This document shows positions 51,112 through 58,802 of a stretch of 64,000 nt of DNA, piece by piece. The stretch lies in contig DEAA01000044.1 of assembly GCA_002346545.1 (NCBI GenBank), positions 19,344 to 83,343 of the forward strand, in the 5' to 3' direction. The stretch's first letter is position 1. Each line of letters opens with the position of its first letter. The DNA is from Acidobacteria bacterium UBA2994 (lineage in GTDB: Bacteria > Acidobacteriota > Vicinamibacteria > Vicinamibacterales > UBA8438). Made by a program: the position numbers and the translations under genes. The notes beneath the pieces were generated by a model. It made no database searches. It saw nothing but the letters and a program-made list of their open reading frames with translations, and was not told the origin of the DNA.

Positions 51112-52239
51112 ATGGCCGAGTTCAACATTCAGTCAGATTCCGTCGACGTCACCCGGATCATGGAGCAGATCCGCGAACGTATCCGTGAAAAGCGGGGCGC
51201 CGACTACACCGAGGAGCATGTTCGCGAGCTCGCCTCGGTGAAACTCGAACGCTTTCTCGACCCCCGGCAGGTCCGCTCGGGTCTGGTCGAGCAGTATCGT
51301 CAACTGGATGCTGCGGAGGGGCAGGACCCGATCGACTGGTCGACTCCGTCGCTCCTGGGACCGCCTCCCGAGTCGTTCGAGTTCGACACGGAAACCATCT
51401 ACAAGTCATCCCGTGGACCTACGGGCAAAATCATCCAGATGATCCGGAAACTCCTGAATCCGTTTCTCAAACTACTGTTCAACCCTGACCCGATGGTCCA
51501 TGCCCTGACTCGGCAGGCCGAGATCAACGCCTACACCCTTCAGCTCTTGCAACAGCAGACCGACCTAGCCGAACGGGTCACGAAGCAGTTCGAGCGGGCC
51601 GGCGCAAAATTCCAGGCACGCGAAGAGCTCGATTCGCTGAACTACGAGGTGCTGAACAACCTCGTCGTCGAGATGACCCGACTGTCAGTGGACATGAAGA
51701 ACCACATGATGCGGGTCGAATCGGTGGCCGGCCGACTAGACTTCGCCGAACGTCGGGCGCGTGCGCTGGAAACCGTGGTACAGCACCGCTCGACCCCGTC
51801 GACTGACGAAGCCGGGTCGAGGGACGGCGACAGCACGAGCGGCTCTGGGTCGGGACGCACCCGGCGGCGGCGGCGACGGTCACGTCGCCGGGGCGGCGGC
51901 TCGGGCGAGGCGGACGCCCCGGCGGCAACCCAGCCAGCGACCGACGGCGGAAACGGCGACACACCGGTGCCAACAGACGCGGCTCCCGAGCCGAGCGGCG
52001 GCGGCACGTCGGCCGAGGCAAGCGCACCGGCCGTCGACACAGACACAGCGAGCCCGACGCCGGAGGAGCCGGTCCCGAGCGCGGCGGCGCCAGAGACGGC
52101 TCCATCCGTTGAGACAGCCACGCTCGCCTCGCCACCGACTACAGGCGACGCCGGAGGAGACGCGGGTGGTCCCCAGGACACGCCAGTATCGGCGGACCCG
52201 GAGCCGGGAGAACGCTCAGGCGATCCCGACGAGCAGTGA
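51112..52239 (+). CDS. Coiled-coil protein with disordered Ala/Pro/Gly tail, glycan-cluster associated
   Basis: 375 residues from ATG 51112. Residues 1-60 are charged and helical (I-M-E-Q-I-R-E-R-I-R-E-K-R). A basic/hydrophobic patch is at about 110-130 (K-I-I-Q-M-I-R-K-L-L-N-P-F-L-K-L-L-F). A helical coiled coil at about 135-225 includes I-N-A-Y-T-L-Q-L-L-Q-Q-Q. From about 230 the chain is low complexity: an Arg block (R-T-R-R-R-R-R-R-S-R-R-R) then Ala/Pro/Ser/Asp. No enzyme motif. Its stop overlaps the first glycosyltransferase start, so it is likely an accessory or membrane-association factor. Confidence 0.65.
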   Translation: MAEFNIQSDSVDVTRIMEQIRERIREKRGADYTEEHVRELASVKLERFLDPRQVRSGLVEQYRQLDAAEGQDPIDWSTPSLLGPPPESFEFDTETIYKSSRGPTGKIIQMIRKLLNPFLKLLFNPDPMVHALTRQAEINAYTLQLLQQQTDLAERVTKQFERAGAKFQAREELDSLNYEVLNNLVVEMTRLSVDMKNHMMRVESVAGRLDFAERRARALETVVQHRSTPSTDEAGSRDGDSTSGSGSGRTRRRRRRSRRRGGGSGEADAPAATQPATDGGNGDTPVPTDAAPEPSGGGTSAEASAPAVDTDTASPTPEEPVPSAAAPETAPSVETATLASPPTTGDAGGDAGGPQDTPVSADPEPGERSGDPDEQ

Positions 52240-53543
52240 AGCTTGCCGTCGTCGTCCAGCGCTACGGCGCCGACCTGAACGGCGGCGCCGAGCTCCACGC
52301 CAGATACGTTGCTGAGCACCTCGCTCCACATGCCGACGTCGAAGTGCTCACCACGAGCACGACCGACTACATCACCTGGAAGAACGACCTGACCCCTGGG
52401 GTCGAACAGGTGAATGGGATTCCGGTTTGTCGCTTCCCGGTGAGTCGAGAACGTGATCCTGACGACTTCGGACGACGGTCCGAGCACGTGTTCGGGGAAG
52501 AGCACTCCATCGGGTCCGAGCTCGCCTGGCTCCGCAGCGAGGGACCGACCTCCCCGGCTCTCGTCAAGCACCTGCGACGGCACGGGCACGAGTACGATTT
52601 CTGCGTCTTCTTCAGCTATCGCTACTACCACGCCTATCACGGGGCGCGCGTAACACCGGATCAGGCGGTGCTCGTGCCTACCGCCGAGCGGGATCCGGCA
52701 CTCGGCCTCGAGATCTTCGGTCCGGCGTTCCGTGGCGTGCGAGCGCTGATGTACAACTCGCACGAAGAGCGCGCGCTGATCCAAGGTGTGTCCGGCAACG
52801 AACGGGTCCCTGGCGTGGTGGTGGGCATCGGCTCGGAAGTGCCGTCGGATCCCCAACCCGACCGGTTTCGTCAGCGAACCGGACTACATGGCCCCACCCT
52901 TATCTATGTTGGCCGCATCGACGAGAACAAAGGGTGCAAGGAACTCTTCGACTTCTTCCAACGATACGCCAGGATCGACCAGGCCCTGACACTGGTGCTC
53001 ATCGGCAACCCGATCATGGCTATCCCGGAGCATCCGCGCATCCGGCACCTTGGCTTCGTCAGTGACGAGGAGAAGTTCGACGCCATGGCGGCCGCCGAGC
53101 TCCTTGTGATTCCGTCCTACTACGAAAGCCTGTCGATGGTCACGCTCGAAGCGTGGGCCCTGGGGCGCCCCGTGCTCGCCAATGGTAAGTGCGACGTTCT
53201 GTGCGGGCAGTGCGTCCGCAGCAATGCGGGTCTCTATTACGAGAACTACGAGGAATTCGCCGAGTCGCTACACATAATCCTGACGCAGCGCCGGCTCCGC
53301 GAAGCGCTCGGCGCCAACGGACGGATCTACTTCGACCGGCACTACACCTGGCCGACCATCGAACGGAAGTATCTGGACATGTTCGACCGGCTCCAGCAAG
53401 AAGATCCGGCCAACCGACCGGCTCGGGAAGCAATACCTGGCTGGTTCGGCCGTCGTCGCCGGACCGTACCACCGGCGAGCGACGTGGTCGACCGGCTCCC
53501 CCGCGGACCAGCCAGCGGCGAGGGCGGAGCGGCGGCGTCATGA
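52236..53543 (+). CDS. GT4 glycosyltransferase, paralogue type A (copy 1)
   Basis: 435 residues from GTG 52236. N-terminal V-V-V-Q-R-Y-G-A-D-L-N-G-G-A-E with the loop for the acceptor, D-Y-I-T-W-K-N, then I-Y-V-G-R-I-D-E-N-K-G-C-K-E-L (donor domain) and the E-x7-E region P-S-Y-Y-E-S-L-S-M-V-T-L-E-A. A GT-B fold retaining enzyme using a nucleotide-sugar; specificity unknown. It is clearly similar to the gene at 55873 (shared V/I-Q-R-Y-G-A-x-L-x-G-G-x-E and D-Y-I-T-W-K-N). The C-terminal 40 residues are low complexity. Overlaps neighbours on both sides. Confidence 0.87.
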   Translation: MKLAVVVQRYGADLNGGAELHARYVAEHLAPHADVEVLTTSTTDYITWKNDLTPGVEQVNGIPVCRFPVSRERDPDDFGRRSEHVFGEEHSIGSELAWLRSEGPTSPALVKHLRRHGHEYDFCVFFSYRYYHAYHGARVTPDQAVLVPTAERDPALGLEIFGPAFRGVRALMYNSHEERALIQGVSGNERVPGVVVGIGSEVPSDPQPDRFRQRTGLHGPTLIYVGRIDENKGCKELFDFFQRYARIDQALTLVLIGNPIMAIPEHPRIRHLGFVSDEEKFDAMAAAELLVIPSYYESLSMVTLEAWALGRPVLANGKCDVLCGQCVRSNAGLYYENYEEFAESLHIILTQRRLREALGANGRIYFDRHYTWPTIERKYLDMFDRLQQEDPANRPAREAIPGWFGRRRRTVPPASDVVDRLPRGPASGEGGAAAS

Positions 53544-54775
53544 GTAGCGCCAGGTCGGGCCGCCCCCCCGCGGTGCATCAGGTGCTCGCCACGCTGGGCT
53601 ACGGAGACGCCATCGGCAACGAAGTCCTGGGCATCACCCGCGTGCTGCGCGAGGCAGGGTACGAATCGGAGATCTTTGTGGAAACCGCCGATCCGCGACT
53701 CGAAGATCTCACACTGGACTACCGCGACCTTATCGATGCCTCGCACCCGGACAACATCCTGATCCACCACTTCTCAATCGGATCCCGGGCGTCACGCATC
53801 GCCTACGCGCTGCCGGACCGCATGGCGCTCGTTTATCACAACATCACGCCGCCGGAGTACTTCGTCGGCGTACATAAGGATCTCGTCCGTTTCTGCTATA
53901 GCGGACGGCGCGAGCTCCAGGCCTACGTCGACCGCTGCGATCTTGCCCTGGGAGATTCGGAGTTCAACCGGCAAGAACTCGCGCGCTTCGGTTTCGAGCG
54001 GACCGGCGTGCTTCCGGTGGTGCCGAGCCTAACCCATCTCGAGGAAACCCCAGACCTGACGCTCGTCTCCGAATTCGATGATGAACGGGTAAACCTCATG
54101 TTCGTGGGCCGCGTGATCCCGAACAAGCGGATCGAGGACGTCATCCGCTTCTATCACGCCTACCGCGCCAAGTACCAGCCCCGATCGCGGCTTCTGCTGG
54201 TCGGCTCCTGGGGTGGGTTCGAGTCCTACCTCGCGTCTTTACACCATCTGATCGCAGATCTCAGGGTGCCTGATGTGCACCTGCTGGGCCACGTTTCCAA
54301 CGCCGAGCTGACCGCCTGCTACGACGTGGCGGACCTCTTCTTGTCGGCCAGCGAACATGAGGGATTCTGCGTCCCGTTGATTGAAGCGTTTTCGAAACGG
54401 GTCCCGGTAGTGGCCTACGCCGCGGCGGCGGTACCGGCGACAATGGATGGCGCCGGCGTGCTGTACGAGTCGAAGGACCCGCGTCATGTTGCCTCGATCC
54501 TGCACACCGTGCTGTCGAACCCCACCCTCGAAGAGGAGATCGTTCGCGAACAGGATGCCGCGCTCAACCGCCTGCTGGCGCGCGACTTTCGTGGGACGCT
54601 GCTCGCGGCGATCGACCGGGTGGTCGAGACGCCACGAAAGCCCCGTCCACGGGTGCGAGACGACTTCTGGGATCGGTTCGCGGAATGGGAGCGACTCGAG
54701 GAGCTACGGCTATACCGACCATCGGCTTACAAAGCACTGCCGTTCGCAACAGGTGAGGGTAGTGAGAACCCGTGA
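53540..54775 (+). CDS. GT4 glycosyltransferase, paralogue type B (copy 1)
   Basis: 411 residues from ATG 53540. H-Q-V-L-A-T-L-G-Y-G-D-A-I-G-N-E, Y-H-N-I-T-P-P-E-Y-F, D-L-A-L-G-D-S-E-F-N-R-Q-E-L, M-F-V-G-R-V-I-P-N-K-R-I-E-D, and the E-x7-E site in S-E-H-E-G-F-C-V-P-L-I-E-A. It shares most of these with the next gene at 54800, so the two are paralogues. An upstream open frame to 53189 lies inside the previous gene. Confidence 0.87.
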   Translation: MSSARSGRPPAVHQVLATLGYGDAIGNEVLGITRVLREAGYESEIFVETADPRLEDLTLDYRDLIDASHPDNILIHHFSIGSRASRIAYALPDRMALVYHNITPPEYFVGVHKDLVRFCYSGRRELQAYVDRCDLALGDSEFNRQELARFGFERTGVLPVVPSLTHLEETPDLTLVSEFDDERVNLMFVGRVIPNKRIEDVIRFYHAYRAKYQPRSRLLLVGSWGGFESYLASLHHLIADLRVPDVHLLGHVSNAELTACYDVADLFLSASEHEGFCVPLIEAFSKRVPVVAYAAAAVPATMDGAGVLYESKDPRHVASILHTVLSNPTLEEEIVREQDAALNRLLARDFRGTLLAAIDRVVETPRKPRPRVRDDFWDRFAEWERLEELRLYRPSAYKALPFATGEGSENP

Positions 54776-54799
54776 CCCGGCGCCACCATTCGTGAACCA

Positions 54800-55864
54800 A
54801 TGATCATCAACCAATGGTTGCCCGCAGCGCACCGCGGCGACGCGGTCGGCGATAGCGCCAGGCGAGTCCGCGCGCTTCTGCGCTCCCTCGGACACGAATC
54901 CGACATCTTCGCGCTGACCATCGACGAGGACCTTCAAGGAGAGATCCGCCCGTTCTCGGATCCCGAGGCTCGACGCGGCGACGTGACGATCCTGCACTTC
55001 GCCATCGCCTCACCGTTGACCGAAGCCCTGGCCAGCCTGGAGACGGGGCGAGTCATTCAGTACCACAACATCACCCCGGCGCATTTCTTCGCAGGATACG
55101 ACGCCAGTCTGGTCGGTCTGGTCACCCGAGGACGTGAAGAACTCGCCAGCCTAGTCGGCCGGGTTGATCTGGCCCTAGGCGACTCGGAGTACAACCGCCA
55201 GGAACTGGAGGCGCTCGGATTCGCCGAAACCGGCGTGTTTCCGATCGCCGTCGATACCGAGCGGTTGACGTCCGCTCCCCCGCGGCCGGCCCTCGAGCGC
55301 GTGCTCAGAGACGGACTCACCAACATCTTGTTCGTAGGCCGAATGGTGCCAAACAAGAAGCTCGAGGATCACCTGCGCCTGGCCGAGCAGTACAAACGCT
55401 ACATTGACGCGTTCTACCGCTTCATCTTCGTGGGGCGGGAAGACGCATGTCCTCGCTACTACTCGATGATCCGGGCGCTAATGAACGAATACCGGATGAC
55501 GAGCGAGCGCTTCTGGTTTGTGGGCTCGGTCCCGGACGCCGACCTGGCAGTGTTCTATCGCACCGCCAGCGCCTACGTCTCACTCAGTGAACACGAAGGC
55601 TTCTGTGTGCCGCTCCTCGAAGCGATGGCCACCAATGTCCCGGTACTGGCCTATGCCTCCACGGCTGTGCCAGAAACCTTAGGCGGGGCTGGCATCGCCT
55701 TCTCACCCAAGGACTTCGAGTACGCCGCTGAGACGCTCGGGCTCCTGGTGTACGATGACGGGCTGCGCGCCCAGGTCATCGAGGGTCAGCGGCGACGGCT
55801 CCGTGATTTCTCTGACGCGACCTTTGCCGGTCATCTTGATCGACTGGTCGCGCAATTCGCCTAG
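54800..55864 (+). CDS. GT4 glycosyltransferase, paralogue type B (copy 2)
   Basis: 354 residues. W-L-P-A-A-H-R-G-D-A-V-G-D-S-A, Y-H-N-I-T-P-A-H-F-F, D-L-A-L-G-D-S-E-Y-N-R-Q-E-L, L-F-V-G-R-M-V-P-N-K-K-L-E-D, S-E-H-E-G-F-C-V-P-L-L-E-A. It lacks the C-terminal extension of the type B copy 1. GT-B fold; nucleotide-sugar and acceptor unknown. Lies 24 bases after copy 1 and eight before the next gene. Confidence 0.87.
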   Translation: MIINQWLPAAHRGDAVGDSARRVRALLRSLGHESDIFALTIDEDLQGEIRPFSDPEARRGDVTILHFAIASPLTEALASLETGRVIQYHNITPAHFFAGYDASLVGLVTRGREELASLVGRVDLALGDSEYNRQELEALGFAETGVFPIAVDTERLTSAPPRPALERVLRDGLTNILFVGRMVPNKKLEDHLRLAEQYKRYIDAFYRFIFVGREDACPRYYSMIRALMNEYRMTSERFWFVGSVPDADLAVFYRTASAYVSLSEHEGFCVPLLEAMATNVPVLAYASTAVPETLGGAGIAFSPKDFEYAAETLGLLVYDDGLRAQVIEGQRRRLRDFSDATFAGHLDRLVAQFA

Positions 55865-55872
55865 AGGATACG

Positions 55873-57210
55873 GTGAAGATCGCGTTCGTCATACAGCGTT
55901 ACGGCGCGGAGCTCATTGGCGGCTCCGAGTATCACTGCCGTCTCATCGCCGAGCGGCTTGCCACCCGCCACCAGGTCGACGTGCTGACGACCTGTGCCCG
56001 CGACTACATCACGTGGAAGAACGAGTATCCGGAAGGCGAGGATCGGATCCGGGGCGTGACGGTGCGACGGTTTCCGACCGATCGGACTCGCGACCTCCAG
56101 TCATTCAACGAGTACTCGGACTGGATCTTCCACAACGAGCACACACCGGCCGACGAGCAAAAATGGCTCGAACAGCAGGGTCCCTGGAGCCCAGCACTGC
56201 TCGAGTATCTCAAGCAACACCATAAGCGCTACGATACCCTCATCTTCTTTACCTACCTGTATGCGCCGACGGTCCTCGGTCTCAAGATCGACCCGGCTCG
56301 GAGCATTCTGGTACCCACGGCCCACGATGAACCAGCGATCCGTCTCGGCCTATATCGGGAGGTGTTCTCGCTCCCGGCGGGCATCGCCTACAACACCCAT
56401 GTGGAGCGCGGTTTCCTGAAGCAACTCTTCAATGTACAGGCAAAGGTCGAAGAAACAGTTGGCTGCGGTGTCGAGCTCCCCCCGTCGAGACTGCACGAGC
56501 TCCCGGGTCATGCGCGTGGCGGCACCCAGGAACCCGAAGCGGCGGCCGAGGAGGACGACAACAGCGAGTCAAACGGGGACCAGCCCCTCGGGAGTCCGTT
56601 GACAGCGCGGGGAGCCGTCTTTCGGCGTCGGCATCGACTATATGAACCATTCGCGCTCTACGGCGGTCGGATCGACCCGGGGAAAGGGTGCGAGGAGCTG
56701 CTGGACTACTTCGGTTCCTACGCGGAAGCGAACGGCGATGCGTCGCTGGTCCTTATGGGCCTCAAGCTCATGCCGATTCCCGAGTCACCGAGTGTCCGCT
56801 TCGCCGGCATGCTCTCGGAGACCGAACGCTTCGAAGCACTCGAGGCGGCCACGGTCGTCGTCGTACCGTCTCCGTTCGAAAGCCTGTCGCTCCTGGCCCT
56901 CGAAGCGTTCTCAGTGGGAACCCCGGTGTTGGCCAATGCCCGGAGCGAGGTGGTCATGGACCACTGCCAGCGCAGCAACGGCGGGCTCTACTACGGCAGC
57001 CGGGAAGAATTCCACGAATGCCTCCGCATGCTCGTGGCCGACGACCGACTGCGCGCCGTGATGGGCCGGCACGGCAGACAGTATGTCCGGGCGAACTACC
57101 GGTGGGACGTCATCATGGACAAGTACGATCGTCTGATTGGCGGCGTACGACGTCCCCGTCAGGAGGGACGCCAGCGCCGGGGGCGCCGTCGAGGCGGGCG
57201 CAAGAACTAG
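55873..57210 (+). CDS. GT4 glycosyltransferase, paralogue type A (copy 2)
   Basis: 445 residues from GTG 55873. V-I-Q-R-Y-G-A-E-L-I-G-G-S-E, D-Y-I-T-W-K-N-E, L-Y-G-G-R-I-D-P-G-K-G-C-E-E-L and P-S-P-F-E-S-L-S-L-L-A-L-E-A. Between the two Rossmann domains (about 215-250) it carries an acidic low-complexity insertion (E-P-E-A-A-A-E-E-D-D-N-S-E-S-N-G) absent from the type A copy 1. The C-terminus is basic (R-R-G-R-R-R-G-G-R-K-N). Last gene of the glycan run. Confidence 0.87.
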   Translation: MKIAFVIQRYGAELIGGSEYHCRLIAERLATRHQVDVLTTCARDYITWKNEYPEGEDRIRGVTVRRFPTDRTRDLQSFNEYSDWIFHNEHTPADEQKWLEQQGPWSPALLEYLKQHHKRYDTLIFFTYLYAPTVLGLKIDPARSILVPTAHDEPAIRLGLYREVFSLPAGIAYNTHVERGFLKQLFNVQAKVEETVGCGVELPPSRLHELPGHARGGTQEPEAAAEEDDNSESNGDQPLGSPLTARGAVFRRRHRLYEPFALYGGRIDPGKGCEELLDYFGSYAEANGDASLVLMGLKLMPIPESPSVRFAGMLSETERFEALEAATVVVVPSPFESLSLLALEAFSVGTPVLANARSEVVMDHCQRSNGGLYYGSREEFHECLRMLVADDRLRAVMGRHGRQYVRANYRWDVIMDKYDRLIGGVRRPRQEGRQRRGRRRGGRKN

Positions 57211-57272
57211 GTTTCTCGGCAATCCGCCAAAAAACCGCCCAAGAACCTTTCTTCATCACCGGGGCCAGCCCA

Positions 57273-58802
57273 CTACACCCGCCGGTTGACCCTCGTCCGC
57301 CCGGGCGCTAGGTCTTGACTTGCTCCACCGTCCCCGGGGCCTGCATCGAGCGTCGCCTTGGCGCCCGCCCGCCTACGCCGGGGTCGCATGTCGTGACGCT
57401 TGATCATCTCGTTCAGCGTCGTGGGCTTGATCCGCAGCATCTCGGCCGCCCGCTTCTGCACTCCCCCCGCGGCAACGAGCGTGCGTTCGATCAGCTGGAT
57501 CTCGAACGCGGCAATGACCTCCTTGAAGGAGATTCCTTCAGGAGGCATCACGAACTGTGGAATCTGGAACGGCCGCGATGTCCGCACGGCATCGGGGATC
57601 AGCTCGGGGCCAATCCGGGACTCGGTCGAGAGCACGACCGCCCGCTCGATGACGTTCTCGAGTTCCCGAACGTTGCCTGGCCAGTCGTAATCCTCCATGA
57701 GATCGAGCGCGGCCGCGGTCAGCTCGAGGTCCTGCTTCTCGTTCTCCGCTCCGTATTTTTCGAGGAAGTGCTGCGCCAGCAGGCGAATGTCCTCCCGGCG
57801 CTCGCGCAGCGGCGGCAACTTCACCGTAATGACGTGGAGTCGGTAGTAGAGGTCCTCGCGGAACCGGCCTTCCTCCACCATCCCCTTGAGGTCTACGTTG
57901 GTCGCCGCGATGATCCTGGCGTCCACCTTGATGGTGTCGACCCCGCCCAACCGCATGAACTCCCGCTCCTGAATCACCCGAAGCAGCTTGGCCTGGGTCT
58001 CAAGCGGTACACTGCCGATCTCGTCGAAGAAGATGGTCCCCCGGTCGGCGAGCTCAAACAATCCCTTCTTCGGCGCCACCGCGCCAGTGAAAGCGCCCTT
58101 CAGGTGTCCGAAGAGATTCGACTCCAGCAGGTCCGGCGGCAGGCTACCAGAATTGACGGTGACGAACGGTCGGTCGGCGCGGGGCGAATTCCCATGGAGC
58201 GCCCGAGCCGCCAACTCCTTGCCGGTGCCGCTCTCACCCTCGACCAGGATAGTAGTCCGGCTCGGGGCCGCCTGCGCGATTAGGTCGAAAACCTTTCCCA
58301 TTGGAGGGCTCTGGCCGATGATTTCGCCAAACTGGCTCGTTCGGGCACGCAGATTCTCGCGCAGGGTACGGTTCTCAGTCACCAACCGTCGACGCTCGAC
58401 GGCGTTGCGCAGAACGACCAGCACCTCTTCGTTCTTGAACGGCTTGGTGACGTAATCGAACGCCCCACGCTTCATCGAAGCGATGGCGTTCTCGACCGAA
58501 GCGAAGGCGGTGATGAGGATCACTGGCAGCTCGGCGTCGAGCTCGTGTAACTCGTCCAGCGTCTCGATCCCGTCGATGCCAGGCATCATGACGTCGACAA
58601 CGACGACATCGAAAGCGTGCGATCGGGCCAATGCGAGCCCTTCCTCGCCAGACGCCGCCACCGACACGCGGCATCCTTCTCGGTCGAGGAGCGTTTGCAG
58701 GATCTCCCGCATGATCTCCTCGTCGTCGATGACTAGCACCGACGCCCCTTCCAACATCAGCGTGTCAACCGCCGGATCTTCGACGCCGCTAGCTCTGGAC
58801 AC
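57273..58802 (-). CDS. NtrC-family sigma-54-dependent response regulator
   Basis: 509 residues. Receiver (about 20-135) with V-I-D-D-E-E and phospho-Asp in V-V-V-D-V-M-M-P-G; AAA+ domain (about 155-385) with Walker A G-E-S-G-T-G-K-E, the sigma-54 contact loop G-A-F-T-G-A, Walker B T-I-F-F-D-E-I-G and R-fingers region; then Fis-type HTH R-A-A-E-M-L-R-I-K-P-T-T-L-N-E-M-I-K-R. The C-terminal 35 residues are basic and disordered. Its start overlaps the kinase stop by 14 bases. It faces the glycan cluster, a plausible target. Confidence 0.93.
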   Translation of the reverse strand: MSRASGVEDPAVDTLMLEGASVLVIDDEEIMREILQTLLDREGCRVSVAASGEEGLALARSHAFDVVVVDVMMPGIDGIETLDELHELDAELPVILITAFASVENAIASMKRGAFDYVTKPFKNEEVLVVLRNAVERRRLVTENRTLRENLRARTSQFGEIIGQSPPMGKVFDLIAQAAPSRTTILVEGESGTGKELAARALHGNSPRADRPFVTVNSGSLPPDLLESNLFGHLKGAFTGAVAPKKGLFELADRGTIFFDEIGSVPLETQAKLLRVIQEREFMRLGGVDTIKVDARIIAATNVDLKGMVEEGRFREDLYYRLHVITVKLPPLRERREDIRLLAQHFLEKYGAENEKQDLELTAAALDLMEDYDWPGNVRELENVIERAVVLSTESRIGPELIPDAVRTSRPFQIPQFVMPPEGISFKEVIAAFEIQLIERTLVAAGGVQKRAAEMLRIKPTTLNEMIKRHDMRPRRRRAGAKATLDAGPGDGGASQDLAPGRTRVNRRV

